Of a DNA stretch of 64,000 bases, positions 1-11,589 are shown piece by piece. The stretch comes from Liriodendron chinense (Eukaryota > Streptophyta > Magnoliopsida > Magnoliales > Magnoliaceae). Location: positions 5,270,001-5,334,000 of the forward strand of contig ML058526.1 in NCBI GenBank assembly GCA_003013855.2, read 5' to 3'. Position numbers and translations under genes: made by a program. Positions within the stretch are counted from its first letter, which is position 1, and each line of letters begins with the position of its first letter. Below the pieces are notes generated by a model. That model was not told the DNA's origin. It made no database searches and worked only from the letters and a program-made list of their open reading frames with translations.

Positions 1-1293
1 TGTAAGTTGGGCACGTGCTATTATGCCTAGCGGCTCACTCATCATATGGTCTAAATCGTCAATCGATATATCTAATTTGTTAGATCTGGATCGAATACTC
101 ATAAGTCGTTATATTTGAAATTAATGGTCATCTCACCTTTAAAGTCATAAATCAATGGTCTATAAGGTTTCTTGAGATATCTAGGTGTGGATGCATGGTA
201 TGTCTCTCGATTTATAGGTTATATCATCTTTTTTATCGAGAGAAGGTGTACATGGTATGGTGTGCCTGTTATTATAAGATCATTTTATTGATTTAGAAAG
301 TGTATGATCCGTATGATTCTTTCCAGATATGTTAAGATCCCTAGAAATAGATATAAATATAGCTTGAAGCAAAAAGTAAACTAATGGATTCAATGAGGAT
401 CATACGTGGGTAGTAAGAATAGTCGCTGTATGACTTTTGGGTAGGTCATCGAGCGGATATGATGTAAAATCTGATGGACGGTAGATCTTATGAGTTAGGT
501 CCCGAAATTAATAACGCACGACTCAATTGCATTAACTAAGAACTGATTGAAATCCCATTGCAGTCGGGTGGTATATACATATACAATATGAAAAACTTAA
601 GACGATCAATGGTACGTATGTAACTGTTAGAATCAGACTTTAATGGTTTAAAACATTCCCTAGTGTACTGGAATTAAGGTAATGGGTTCATAATTAAAGA
701 TGATTGGGTGTATGCGACTAAAATGAGTTATTTGTATATTTAATGATGATATGAGGGTTCAAATTAAAATCAAACGGTTGAATGACTTAATTATTGTATG
801 AAGAATATTCTCGATGGTTTAGATCAATGATCAATTAAGTATGTGATGATGCATAAGCTCAAAATGTGTTAGAGTATGTACAAGTGTGTGTATACATGGG
901 TAGTATCATTAGACTATGATCTTAATGGTACGTTAAGGATATATAAAGTTGGCGAGTAAGATGAATAAATCAAATTCTCGACTAGATACATGTACAGTGG
1001 ATATGAAGATTCTGAGATTGATTTAGTATGATCAAGTAGTCCAAAATTGAAGTAGACGATCGAATATCTTTATCCAGTGATGAATAATAGTTTTAACAAT
1101 TGGTTTGATGAACGATCGAGTGTAAGATAATATATGAGGGTCCAAATTTATAATAATGTGCATATGAGTTTGCGTGTGAGTACATATGTGTTTATTTAAG
1201 CATGTTTTTAAAAGAAACAGGCTACTCACTAAAATACACGTGAAAAAGCACTTGTATACCTACTTTTTCGTAAAAAAATTTTGAGTCATTACA
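1..1293. mobile_element. 3' part of a long LTR, cut by the window start
   Basis: AT-rich sequence without usable reading frames. The stretch around 930-1130 aligns by eye with about 24310-24500 in the solo LTR at 20145-24720: both have an AAGATGAA stretch, then a TATGATC motif, then GTCCAAA and GACGATCGAAT/GACGGTCAAAT. It ends in GAGTCATTACA, like the GGGTTGTTACA end of that LTR. No primer binding site follows, so this is probably a solo or truncated LTR. Its 5' end lies outside the window. Confidence 0.5.
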
Positions 1294-3042
1294 TGTGTCG
1301 AGCATAGAGCAACCGCTAAAGCCAAAGCATCAAAAGAAAGTCCCTTCATATTCTTCAAATTTAAAATGACGTTAGGGCATTGTTTACACCTAGCCTGGTG
1401 TAGTACATGTTGTCCAATAGGACGTCAATATGTGTCGATACCATCTTACAAATGACGGGATGTAAGATCGTACTCATATATCGAGAAATTTACAATTCAT
1501 ATCCTCAGTGACATATAGCTTGCCAAAAGTAGCATGATTCAGAGCTGTATGCACGTCTGTGGTCAAGAAAAGAGAGACATTGCGTTGAGGATACGTGACC
1601 ATTGCACAAGGGACACACGTGACTAAGTAACCTATGCGGCAAGCTACATAAAGATCCACTGATGTCAGATATCTTAGCAATTCAAGATACACACAGTAAG
1701 GCCGTCTTCCACAATAATGTTGAAAAGGAAAACTTTTCAAAGACGACGGATTTTCCCATAATTAGGAGATTAGATCACGGTGGCATAAAAAAATCTGAAT
1801 CCGGTTGGGACACAGTGAGTCACCTCGAAGATCGGCAAGGAAACCTCAACTTGGTCACACCTTTCTAAGCTCATATAAGCAGCACTCGATAAAGAGCTCT
1901 AAGCCCTCACCACATACAACCAATCAATCTCTACAGTGTAATCCTACTTATCCTAGGTTTAGCTTCTTAGTTTAGATATTCCACTTTTATCTAGCCACAC
2001 TGTAGCAAGTTCGAAATTCTCAGTTTAGCTTAGATTCGTTACTATTCACCGCCATTGCTGCAGTTCGCCTTAGGAGTAAATTAAATACCCATGACCTCCG
2101 TTGTTGGGTTCTACCGATCAACGAGTCTTTATTTAGTAGATCACACCAGTCACATCCTGTAGACTACATACTTCAATTGTTTTGTTCACACAAGCAGTTG
2201 TAGGTAAATTTTTTATTTTCTTTGCTTTTTTTTGTTTAGTTTAAGTTCGTTGATTGTATTGTTCTTACATGCAAATTAGTAAAAAAATTAATTTAATATT
2301 ATTATTTATCCATCATACCTTCACTAAGAAACGTAAGACTGCAATCACTGTTGAAAGAAAATTCTTAGCATAAGGCATAATAATCCCATTGAAAGGCTAA
2401 CCCTCATATTCTAAATTGTCTTATCATTGTAAAATTAGTGACTGAACATCCAGATTAATCTTCGTATTTTGATCCTGATCTAGTTAATTTACTGCATATG
2501 GTGGTAAGTGTTCAATCAATTCGAATCAAATACGACTTTGGCATGCCTGCCATTATTCCTATTCGTGCATATTTGACTAATGAATATGAGCCATTTGATA
2601 ACACATGTGGTCTCCTATCCATTTGAACCGCAATAAACAAGACTATTTAGTTATGGCCAGTGAAGTTCCCTACCAAGGCTAATTTAACATTTTGAATATC
2701 TTGTTATTGGAGAATTTATTAGATAACCTTAGCCAAAAGCTATAGGCGTCATACTTCATCCCTAGACTTTTCCCACCGAAAGGTGGGCATGCTATTAGAA
2801 ACAAATGGATAGAAACAAATGGATGGCTGAAAGTACTTAAGTTTTTTCTCGGTGACCTACTTATTTTGTAACTTGTGGCCCATCTAATTTATGCAAAGGG
2901 CATCTACACTATGTTGACTGAATAGACTCACCATTTCTTTCTCTTCCTCCTTGGGCCAGTCCTAGCAATCCATATCCAATTTGGAGATTGAAGTGCATTT
3001 TCAATTTTGGATGGTGCAGTTGGCTACAAATTCGGCTATACT
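1294..3042. other. Intergenic, no gene recognised; promoter-like segment near 1870
   Basis: No reading frame here resembles a protein I know. A TATA-like ATATAAG occurs at about 1874, followed by a pyrimidine-rich leader-like stretch and a T-rich tract near 2200-2240. This could be the U3/R part of an old retroelement or an unrelated promoter, and I cannot decide which. The short frames at 1474-1740 (minus) and 1662-1868 (plus) overlap on opposite strands and look like chance. Confidence 0.4.
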
Positions 3043-3051
3043 ATTAAAATT

Positions 3052-3609
3052 GGGTGTGAATTAAGTGTTACCCTGGTAACAGCTTGGTGTTACCCCAGTA
3101 ACAGCTTGGTGTTACCCCTATTGTATGACCCACATGGATGATATTTTGTGTATCCACTCCGTCCATCCGTTTCTACGGACAATTTAAGGATGATGTTCCA
3201 AAAATTATACATATCCAAATGTCAAGTGGACCATACCACTAGAAACAGTGTGATTGAGTGCCCCACCATTAAAAATTCCAAAGAGCCCATCGTAAGGTTT
3301 CAGTAATGTTTATTTTAAATCCAAGCTCTTAATAATGTCAATAAGGTCTTGATGAAGGGAAAATATAAAAATCAGATTGATCTAAAACTTTTGTGGCCTA
3401 CAAAATGTTTTTAATGGTTATTCATCACTTTTTCTAATGGTATGGTCCACCTTGATATTTGGGTCTTCCTAGGGTTTTGAATCACATCCTAAAATGATAT
3501 GAAAAAAAAGACAGACAACATAGATATATAAAAAATGCATCAATATGACCCCACACGGTTAGGGTAACACCCCCTAAGCTGTTCTCCGGGTAAAACGTCA
3601 TTCACGCCC
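3052..3609. mobile_element. Palindromic Mutator-like MITE, GTGGGGCCC family, with 9-bp duplication
   Basis: The two halves are inverted copies: left GACCCACATGGATG then TCCACTCCGTCCATCC, right mirrored into ATATGACCCCACACGG. The ends pair as GGGTGTGAATTA and the complement of TCATTCACGCCC. Flanks are ATTAAAATT (3043-3051) and ATTAAAATC (3610-3618), an 8/9 target duplication, which points to a Mutator-type transposase acting in trans. There is no coding capacity. Confidence 0.8.
3065..3118. repeat. 22-bp tandem repeat, about 2.5 units, at the MITE end
   Basis: GTGTTACC recurs at 3065, 3087 and 3109, giving a period of 22. The units read GTGTTACC, then TAACAGCTTG. The opposite end of the MITE carries a single unit in inverted form, so the tandem copies arose on the left end only. 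Confidence 0.8.
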
Positions 3610-4689
3610 ATTAAAATCAGAATCCAGATTCTTTGTTGTCTTCCAAGTAAATAATCCTGCTCCGAGCTTTTTCATTGTTACACATCATCACATAAATCTG
3701 CACCCTGTTACATCCTTAATGCAAGCTGGTAACCCTTGAGGCCAGCCTAGCCACATGACATCAGACTTTGCTTGGAAGCAGACAGAGGATCCATACTCTT
3801 AAAATCATAATGAGATTCGAAATGACGTGCCGAATGCGAAATCATATAGTCAAAACAGCCCTGTCATGAAAACAGAGAATCCATATCCAGTGCGTCTAAT
3901 ACCATTTAATATATGTATCCACACGGTAATTGATGAGATTAGAGAATGTGTTGATCAATCAGAACCGACCAACTCATAGGCCACCTGGTAGGCAAGCCAA
4001 TGGTTAAAAAAAATACAGCAATTGGATGTTTACAACCATTTGATTATAGACTTCTCAACGTATGGTTCCTCTAAAATTAAAAAAGGACTATGATTTTAGG
4101 CCTGTCTGCAGAATTGTAACGTGTGTGGTTCATCCAATAGGTGGTCCACTAATTAGACGGTCCGGATTCATCTTTGAAGTATGCAAACCAAAGGTTAATT
4201 TCTCATGGTTGATAGTGATACCTGACTTAAATGGTATTGATTGCACTGGAGGCTGTCAATCGAAAAGGAGGATGGTGGTCCACACCATCATGATATCAGT
4301 TCTGTTGATTCCCTGAGCCAGTCAGATGTCCCATCTGAGCTTTCATATGTAAATGTTGTGGATGAAAGGCAGGCACTAAGAAATTGCATACGTGGAATTC
4401 AAGTAATTCAAATGAAACCGTCCAAATTCCAGTTCATAGGTTGGATGTAATATGGACAGTAAATTAATCTTATTTGATTAACTGAATGTGTGGATATTTA
4501 TTGGACGGTTAACTATGAAAAATATACAACAGTCTCATTTCATCAAACAAAGTGTCCACCAAACAAAGGTTAGGATTGTTAAAAAAATCTGATTTTTGGA
4601 CCGTAAATAAGCAACAGTTAGTTTCATAATCAGTTGGTATAATTAGAGCTTATACGTGCCACGTGTACCATTTCTTAGGAGACCGATTG
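3610..4689. other. Intergenic, no gene recognised
   Basis: Contains AT-rich sequence and several short stretches of the kind TGGACGGT and GGTCCAC that look like worn MITE pieces. The plus frames at 4062-4316 and 4241-4450 overlap in different phases and show no known domain. No RNA gene or LTR end was seen. Confidence 0.5.
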
Positions 4690-5160
4690 GGTACTACCCG
4701 GCCGGTCCTGAGCTCGGCACAGGCTCGGGCTCTGAGGGCCACCGTGATGTATGGTTTATCCACACCGTTCATCCATTTTGCCATATCATTTTAAGGATAT
4801 GAGCCTAAAAATGAGGCAGATCCAAAGGTTAAGTGTACCACACCACACGAAGCAGTGGTGATAATTGTACACTGTTGAGCCTTTCTCACCGTGATGTTTA
4901 TTTGCCATCCAACCTATTCATAAGATCACACCTGGATGAAGGTAAAAATATATAAGTAAATCCAAAACTTAAGCAACTCTCAAGAATGTTTTAGTGATGG
5001 TTGTTCAATCTCCACCGTGTGGTTCACTTGAGATTTGGATTTGCCTCATTTTTTATCCTACACACTATAATGATATGAAAAAAAATGAAGGGACAGTCAT
5101 ACATGACTGTGGGCCCCTTAGATGCCGAGCACGGGACAGACCGGGGTAGTAGCACGAGTC
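4690..5160. mobile_element. GTGGGGCCC-family MITE copy
   Basis: The left end has GATTGGGTACTACCC then GGGCCACCGTGATGTATG and TCCACACCGTTCATCC. The right end has TACATGACTGTGGGCCCC then the inverted GAGCACGGGACAG and GGGGTAGTAGC. Internal halves are inverted relative to each other. Flanks ACCATTTCTT and TACATTTCTC are a weak candidate duplication. The outer limits are uncertain by about 20 bases. Confidence 0.65.
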
Positions 5161-5183
5161 TGCATACATTTCTCAGGTGTTAC

Positions 5184-5614
5184 CCTTACTGTGGGGCCCA
5201 CCTTGATGATGTGTTGTATATCTACACTGTCCATCCATTTCTCCAGACAATTTTTGGAAGTGGTTCCAAAAATTAAGTAGATCAAAATCTCAGGTGGATC
5301 ATACCAAGGGAAACAGTGTTGATTGAGTGCCACACCATTAAAAATTCCAAAGGTCCCATCGTAAGGTTTGCGTAATGTTTATTTACCGTCAAACCTGTTG
5401 ATAATTTCAAGAATACCTGGATGAAGGGAAAACTCAAAGATCAATCTGATCCAAAACAGATGGATCACTGTTTCTAGTGGTGTAGTCTACACGAGACCTT
5501 TATCTTCTTAAGGTTTGGGATCGCGTCCTAATATGTGATGAAAAACAGATGGACAGTGTAGATATACAAAAATACATCAATGTAGGCCCCACACGGTTAG
5601 GATAACAGCTAGTC
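5184..5614. mobile_element. GTGGGGCCC-family MITE copy
   Basis: Runs from TTACTGTGGGGCCCACC to AGGCCCCACACGGTTAGG. It contains the family landmarks in order: TCTACACTGTCCATCC, an AAACAGTG box, TTTATTTACCGTCAAACC, CTGGATGAAGGGAAAA, TTTCTAGTGGTGTAGTC and GATGGACAGTGTAGAT. Most similar to the copy at 3052-3609. No target duplication was found. Confidence 0.75.
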
Positions 5615-5674
5615 CGCTCCCTGCGTATCAAGCGTCGTAAGCAGCCACGTATCGAATAACTACCCCAAAGAGGG

Positions 5675-6205
5675 GCGCGGTTTGGGTGGATCCCCGGATC
5701 CATTGAGGTCCGTGGATCCCCAACTGTGGGGCTACTGTGATGCATGCACCTTACATCTACACCGTCCATGCATTTTGAAAGCTCATTTTAGGAGATTATC
5801 CCAAAAATGAAGCAGGTCCAAATCTTAGGTGGACCATACCATATGAAATAGTAGTGATTGAATCCACACCATTAAAAAATTTATGGGGACACTGGAATGT
5901 TTATTTTCCATCCAACCTGTTGAAAAGTTCACAAAGACCTGGATGAAGATACGAAACAAATATCAGCTTGACCTAAAACTTTTGTGATCCACGAGAATCT
6001 TTTAATGGTTGAGCACCTTTGTTTACTGTATTATGGTCTACATGAGATTTAGATCTATTTCATTTTTTGAATCATACTCTAAAATGAGTTTTCAAAATGA
6101 GTGGACGGGGTGGATGTAATACACACACATCAAAAAGTGGACTGCAAGGTAAGGGATCCACCCACCTCGGTAGATCCGGGGATCCACTGAAACCGCGCTC
6201 CCCAG
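5675..6205. mobile_element. GTGGGGCCC-family MITE with long GGATCC-rich ends
   Basis: Beyond the usual core (5723-6150) the ends extend as an inverted repeat: left GGCGCGGTTT then TGGATCCCCGGATCCA, right TAGATCCGGGGATCCACTG then AAACCGCGCTCCCC. This subfamily also occurs at 46592-47096. No clear target duplication was seen. Confidence 0.7.
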
Positions 6206-6483
6206 ATAGGAATGGGAATGAGGCGTTTCATTGTAGACTCTGCCTAGGGTCTTGGTGTCGAAACCCATTAGCGGTGAAAATTCACGCTGCTAACAGCACC
6301 CCTAGGTGAGTTGCATGACTTACTGGGTGGGTGCGTTGCATGTCTAGGGCTCTGCGCGCGTGTGGAATTAAAAAAAAAAAACCTTTTAAATGTAATAGGA
6401 ATTATCTGATACTCTGGCAGACTATAGCCGATGATACGCATGCACTTTCGTTTGTACCCGTGGAGTACGTCTGGATTAGGTGT

Positions 6484-6900
6484 GGTCCTGACCGTGGGGC
6501 CCATCAAATCTACGTTGTCCATCTGCTTTCCCAGCCGATTTAAGGGTATGAACCAAAAAATGTAGATGTGGACCACATCACAGGAAATAGTGGTGAATGA
6601 CCATTAAATACTTCTTGTGGGCCATAAAAGTTTGGATCAAGCTGATGTTTGTTATGCCCCGTCGTCAAGGTCTGTATGACCTTATCAACAGGTTGGATGG
6701 TAGATAAACACTAAGTTGGGCATTACAGTGAGCCCTAGGAAGTTTTTAATGGTGGGCGTTCAACCAACTCTGTTTCCTATGGTATGGTCCACCTGGGATC
6801 TGGATCTTCTTCCTTTTGGGGATCATCTCCTAATATAATCTGGAAAAACGGATGGACGGAGTGGATATACAATACATACATCAAGGTGAGGTTTGCAAGG
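6484..6900. mobile_element. GTGGGGCCC-family MITE copy
   Basis: Starts CCTGACCGTGGGGCCCATC and ends ACATACATCAAGGTGAGG. Inner landmarks are present: GGAAATAGTGGTGAATG, AACAGGTTGGATGGTAGA, TTTCCTATGGTATGGTCCAC and CGGATGGACGGAGTGGAT. The left half is inverted relative to the right. Frames on either strand here are by-products of the palindrome. Confidence 0.7.
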
Positions 6901-7555
6901 TCACACGTGTGTATAAGGATGTGCTCTACAATGTTAAAAATATTCTCGAATACATCCTTACGTACGGCAATATGATACGTTGAGACCTTAGCCTTTGAAG
7001 CTTGGTCATCTTCCAACGATCCAAACCGTTTATATGGCGAGCCTCGCTGTGTACGGTGGAAATGCAACAAATAAAAGCTTTGGATTATATTCAAGCGTTT
7101 GATGATTTGGCTATTTTCCTTTGAACATCAACGGTCACCGTAACCTTTTCATGATCAAAGGGTTGAAATGTTCAATCCAAGAGTTCTTTTTTCTTGCATT
7201 GGTGAGCCCTATCAAATTAACGGACCTCAAAAGACTTGTCTAAACTCTTTTCATCTGTCCAATATTTTGGACCCTGTGGTCCATCTAATGATTTTAGACG
7301 CATGAATTTTGTAGGAGAGGATCAAGACAGTACGAACCCTCCGATGGATGGCCTGGATCGCATGCCAGTGTACCATTATGGTACGTGTATTGGCATGTAT
7401 ATGAGATGCCTTATACGGGTCTGGGCTTAGCAAAGATCCTGTACGTTCATCTGGTTCTGCATTTTGTGCAAGGGACGCGCATGGTTTAGTCATCCACACT
7501 GTTGATTTGGTGGCAGACGCTATCGATGGACCCTGTGTGAAAATTCTACCGGATC
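6901..7555. other. Intergenic, no gene recognised
   Basis: Short frames at 7236-7430 and 7251-7499 lie on opposite strands over the same bases and have no recognisable domain. A few GGTCCATC and GGATGG words suggest worn MITE sequence. Nothing else was seen. Confidence 0.45.
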
Positions 7556-7559
7556 AGAA

Positions 7560-7752
7560 GATATCAGCCATCCAATCTTCGTCATCCTCCAAGAAGTTTT
7601 CAACGGTGATAATTCAATTCCCACTGTTTCCTGTGGTGTGGTCCACCTGAGATTTTGATCTTCCTCATTTTTTGCCCATGCCCTAAAATGAGGTGGAAAA
7701 ATGGATGGACAGCGTGGATAAAACACATACATCATGGTGGGGCCCACACAGT
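7560..7752. mobile_element. Right-half fragment of a GTGGGGCCC MITE
   Basis: Carries TTTTCAACGGTGATAATTC, TTTCCTGTGGTGTGGTCCAC, CCCATGCCCTAAAATGAGG, GGATGGACAGCGTGGAT and ACATCATGGTGGGGCCC. No matching left half precedes it. The next 650 bases, to 8400, hold only further worn pieces and no gene. Confidence 0.65.
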
Positions 7753-8400
7753 CCGCGGCCCTATTCTGCACTGTAAACGTGATTTGAATTTGGACCATCC
7801 AATTACTATTTTTTTTTCCAACCACCCAATTTCCTTGTGCAAGCTTGACCTGCCTATCAGTGGACCAACATTATGTTTGGTCCATCTGATGAACGACCCA
7901 GATCTCCCGACACGTATTCCGTACCTCTCTTCCCATGATAGGAAATATACGAAACAAGGAAAACTCATGCGTACCTCGCGTGGGTATCTACCCGGTCACT
8001 TTCATTAATGTAGGCCAGAAACTAGCTAGTTTTAGTGCGTGAAATCCACCCCATCCATCAAGTAGATCAACCTAAAACCTCTAGATTCAAATAATACGGT
8101 CCCACCTAAGCTTTGGAAAATTATGATTTTTGGGTTTTTTTTTTACATCCCCATGGGGCAAGTTGATGAATGGATTGGATGGCATATAAACACAAAGGTA
8201 GGCCCTACACAAAACCAATGGTGGGCGTCACATATCAACCACCTGTGGTGTGGCCTACCTGAGTTTTGGATGATCTTGATTGTTGGTATCCACACGAGGT
8301 ATTATTCCTGATGTACGGATGGAACTAATGAAAGTTCAATGCACATGGCCACTTGATTACTGAGAATATGAAAGTGACCTACTTTGCACGCTATAAATTA

Positions 8401-8925
8401 TGTGGGGCCCACCGAGATCTAAGCGTCTTATCCGTGCCATCTATTGGTTTTTCCAGCTCATTTTAGGGTATGAGCTCAAAATTGAAGCACATCCGAAGTT
8501 CAAGTGGATCACACTATTCCAAACAGTGGGAATTGAATGCCAACCATTGAAGACTTAGATCAAGCCGATATTTGTGTTTTTCCTTCATTATCCCCGCTAT
8601 TTTATGTGGTGTGGTCCACTTGAGCTTTAGATACGATTTTAGGGCTCATGAGCTGAAAAAAATGGATGAATGGTGTGGATAACACAAATGAGTCCGGAAC
8701 CTCTCTTAAAATCAAGAAGGAAAATCCTGATCATCCCATTCTGATTGGTCCACCTCAGCTTGGCTGTGTCAGACCTGCTCCGCTCTAACACAGCCAAGCT
8801 GAGGTGGACCAATCAGATCAGCAGCAGCAGAGGTTTCTCTGCTTGATTTTAACAGAGGATCGGATTCAACACAAATACATCAAGGTGCGCCCCGCAGAGT
8901 TTACTTACTCCGTAAGCAATCGGCC
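8401..8925. mobile_element. GTGGGGCCC-family MITE split by a palindromic insertion
   Basis: The left end is TGTGGGGCCCACCGAG and the right end is ATCAAGGTGCGCCCCGCAG followed by AGTTTACTTACTCCG, the end type also seen at 41234-41741. The inner order is as in other copies. The arm is interrupted at 8690-8867 by a foreign palindrome flanked by AACACAAAT on both sides. Without that insertion the copy would be about 340 bp. Confidence 0.75.
8690..8867. mobile_element. 178-bp palindromic MITE with perfect 9-bp target duplication
   Basis: AACACAAAT stands at 8681-8689 and again at 8868-8876. The inner arms 8740-8769 and 8788-8817 are perfect inverted copies over 30 bp around an 18-base loop (8770-8787). 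Outer arms pair less perfectly, for example TTAAAATCAAGAAGG with GCTTGATTTTAA. RNA from either strand would form one long hairpin. The 9-bp duplication suggests mobilisation by a Mutator-type transposase. Confidence 0.85.
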
Positions 8926-9002
8926 TTCCTCATGCCGTTCACTAAACCATCCTGAGGCCCTTCAGTGGATGGAGTGCGAATTCAACGCTGCAGTAGGAGG
9001 CA

Positions 9003-9452
9003 TCCCTAACGGTGGGGTCCACTATGATTTATGTGTCTTATATCCACACCGTCCATTCGTTTTGAAAACTCATTTTACCACATGAACCACAAAATGAAGC
9101 AGATCAAAATCTAGGGTGGACCATAATACAAGAAACAGTGGTAATCAACTATTAAAAAGTACTTCTCGTGGGCTACCGGTATGTTTATTTGCCATCCAAC
9201 CTGTTGGTAAGCTGATATTTGTGTGGTCTCTTCGTTGGGACCTTATCAACAGGTTGGATGGAAAATAAACATTTCAGTGGCCCACATGAAGTTTTTAATG
9301 GTGGGGATTTCAATCACTACTGTTTCCTGTAGTATGGTCCTCCTGAGATTTAGATCTGCTTCATTTTTTGTATCGTGCTCTAAAATGAGTTTTCAAAATG
9401 GATGGACGGTGTGGATGTAAGGAAAATACATCAAAGTGGACCCCACAGTTAG
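9003..9452. mobile_element. GTGGGGCCC-family MITE copy
   Basis: The ends CTAACGGTGGGGTCCAC and GTGGACCCCACAGTTAG are near-perfect inverted copies. Both inner halves carry the ATCCAACCTGTTG and AACAGGTTGGATGG pair close to the centre, so the whole element can fold on itself. No target duplication was recognised. Confidence 0.75.
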
Positions 9453-11040
9453 TGATTCACCGAAACCTCGCCCAAAGAAATGAGTGATACTCGGCCCAGA
9501 TCTCTAAATCACATTCAACACAGATGCTTTTTCGAAGAAAGAATGACATTTTTTGGAGCTTGCTACTCGGCCGCGTCAGAACTTCAGTTGCAGGAACCTT
9601 ACCTTCTGCTCAAGCGTCACTTCCGCTTTGAATCATAATTCAGGTCACATGACTTTTCGATTACTTATACTCACCACTTTCGTCAAAATACCGGTATCTT
9701 CCAAGAAACACCTACTATTTTACACACCTAGTGAAATGCCCAGGATTTATGGGGTTTGCTTTATTTTAGTTGTGAAGTTTAGTCCGTACATCAGGTGAGA
9801 ATACTTATGCGTTGTGGCTGGATTTTGAGACGAAAGTCAGATTAGCAGATCTCCTTCTATGCGCTGCTTGTTCCCTCGTATCTCCAAAGATGGATGAACT
9901 AGATCAGGCTACATGGGTCATCCTGTAAATCACGAGGAAGAAATCTAACGGTGGCCTAGGTCTAATCGTTAGCCTTCCGATGCATAAGTTAGGTAGAGAT
10001 TTCAGTGAGGGTAGAGGCAGGTCACATAAGGAGATTGTGCATACCTTCACCTATAGAGGGGTCTCCTATTTATATGGTAATCAGAGGATTATAGAGGACA
10101 ATGAGTGTTATGCTCGTAATGGCTGACGTGATTTCTGGTGATATGCATTATGCTAGTAACTATGGTAAATGTGTCCGGTTTATCTAGGCTCGTTCTTGGA
10201 TTGTCGCGCACTTGCACGGCGGTCGTAGTTCAAGCCGGCCTGATGGTGGGGCTCTTTAGCCGAGCATCTTAACTTGGGAAATACTTTGAGTTGATGGTTG
10301 TAACTGGGGTGTGAAGGCCTAATAATCCCTTAGTTCTCGGCTGTGTTCAGTAGAATAACATAGCTTGAGTTGTTAATTTGATGTATCTAAAATGGCATTC
10401 GTAAAGGCTGAACTGTCGTAATCTTAGTCCTTGTTCTTGGTCCCCTTCCTTGTTAATGTTGGTTACTTGGTGTCTAATTAAGGTTGGCACATGAGCTTGA
10501 GGACTTACACTTCGACCTGTGGGCTTTTGTTGTGAACTGAAGTCAGCTCAGATTTACCCACAATATCATGGGAAAAAAAACATACACCATTGGGATTAAT
10601 GTAAAGAGGAAAAAAAAAAAAAAAGGAGTTTGAAAAAACTTCCAAGGTCATGCAGTATGGCCATTTGGGTTTTCTATAAGGCTTATTTTTTTTTTATCTT
10701 TCCTTTACCCGACTAGTTACACTTGATGAATGGTTTTGATGGAGGGTACCCACCATGGTGGCCACACATAGAAACCAATAGTTGACATCACATCCCCATG
10801 ATGTAACTCACATTACAGTTGTGATTTGGTTAATTTTTTGCTCTAGTTTTACCATTGAGGATCACTGCTAATGTATATAGTGGATGTCGCGCTAACAATA
10901 TAGTTGGCTTACAAAGATTTATTGTCATACACGTTGTCTAACGGCATGTTTATTTTTCAATTTATCCGGTAAATTAATAAGCATAAATAAATAATCATTA
11001 CTTACTACACCTGCTTGGGCACAAAGGCATTGAAATTGGA
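9453..11040. other. Intergenic, possible decayed LTR, no gene recognised
   Basis: No frame matches a known family; the plus frame 9553-9798 is unsupported. On the minus strand TATAAATAGGAGAC occurs at 10061-10074 and would suit an LTR or gene promoter reading leftward, but I found no LTR ends. An A-rich tract lies at 10609-10623 and a T-rich tract near 10688-10696. Confidence 0.4.
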
Positions 11041-11044
11041 CCTA

Positions 11045-11330
11045 ATTTTTGAGGCTCACCATTATATATGTGTTTCATCCTCATTGGTCATCTGTTCTAC
11101 ATGTTCATTTTTTTTTTTGTTAATATACACACCTCACTGTCAGTAACCAAACCCCCATGTTAGTCACACCGCAATGTTAGCCACCCCCCCAGGAATCGAT
11201 ACCAAGACCTCAAGTATTGAAACTGAGGTAATCTTCACTCAATCTCCCACTTGAGCTATGGATCTGGGTGTTCTACATGTTCATTTTAAGGCATGATCCT
11301 ACTGTTGAAAGTTAAAACGAGCCTAGGGCT
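11045..11330. mobile_element. Left-half MITE fragment carrying a SINE insertion
   Basis: GAGGCTCACCATTATATATG, then CATCTGTTCTACATGTTCAT and TTAAGGCATGATCC, follow the order of the GTGGGGCCC family left half. The copy is interrupted by the SINE at 11112-11268 exactly where the family reads TTTCCATATCATTTTA. Confidence 0.6.
11112..11268 (-). mobile_element. tRNA-derived SINE with 19-bp target duplication
   Basis: Read on the minus strand it begins CCCAGATCCATAGCTC. TAGCTCAAGTGG fits the RNA polymerase III A box and GGTATCGATTCC resembles a B box about 40 bases on. It ends in a run of A. The flanks at 11093-11111 and 11269-11287 are the same 19 bases (TGTTCTACATG then TTCATTTT), as expected for target-primed insertion. 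The overall shape resembles plant Au-type SINEs; the family name is inference. Confidence 0.8.
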
Positions 11331-11345
11331 CACAAGTAGCATTGT

Positions 11346-11545
11346 ACACGAGTCGAGTCGAGTCAAGCTTGGCCCTGCTCGACTCAGCTCCGCCAACAGC
11401 CAACCCTTGATCTGTACTCGACTCGACTTGGCAGCGAGCCTAAATGTCCTGCTCAACTTGAATTGGTTAGTAGATTGAGCGAGTTCGAGCCGAGTTCGAG
11501 TTTTCAATCCGATTTTGAGTTTTCGGTCAGGTCGGGCTGCTATGG
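11346..11545. repeat. GAGTCGAG-rich element fragment
   Basis: Composed of repeated CGAGTCGAGTCAAGC, CTCGACTCGACTTGG and GAGTTCGAGCCGAGTTCGAG words. This matches the interior of the Mutator-like elements at 31572-34886 and 44524-45300. No terminal repeats or target duplication were found, so it is probably a fragment abutting the gypsy gag remnant. Confidence 0.5.
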
Positions 11546-11589
11546 ACCATGGACAATGGTCAGCCAGACACAAGTCGAAGTCATGTACC

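Noticed and set aside
1294..2240. Possible pararetrovirus (caulimovirid) promoter and leader
   Set aside because: A TATA-like site and pyrimidine-rich leader are present, but no viral coding domain or primer site was found, so the idea has no real support.
8740..8817. Possible intrinsic terminator or bacterial-type hairpin
   Set aside because: Plant nuclear context and the 9-bp duplication explain it as a palindromic MITE.
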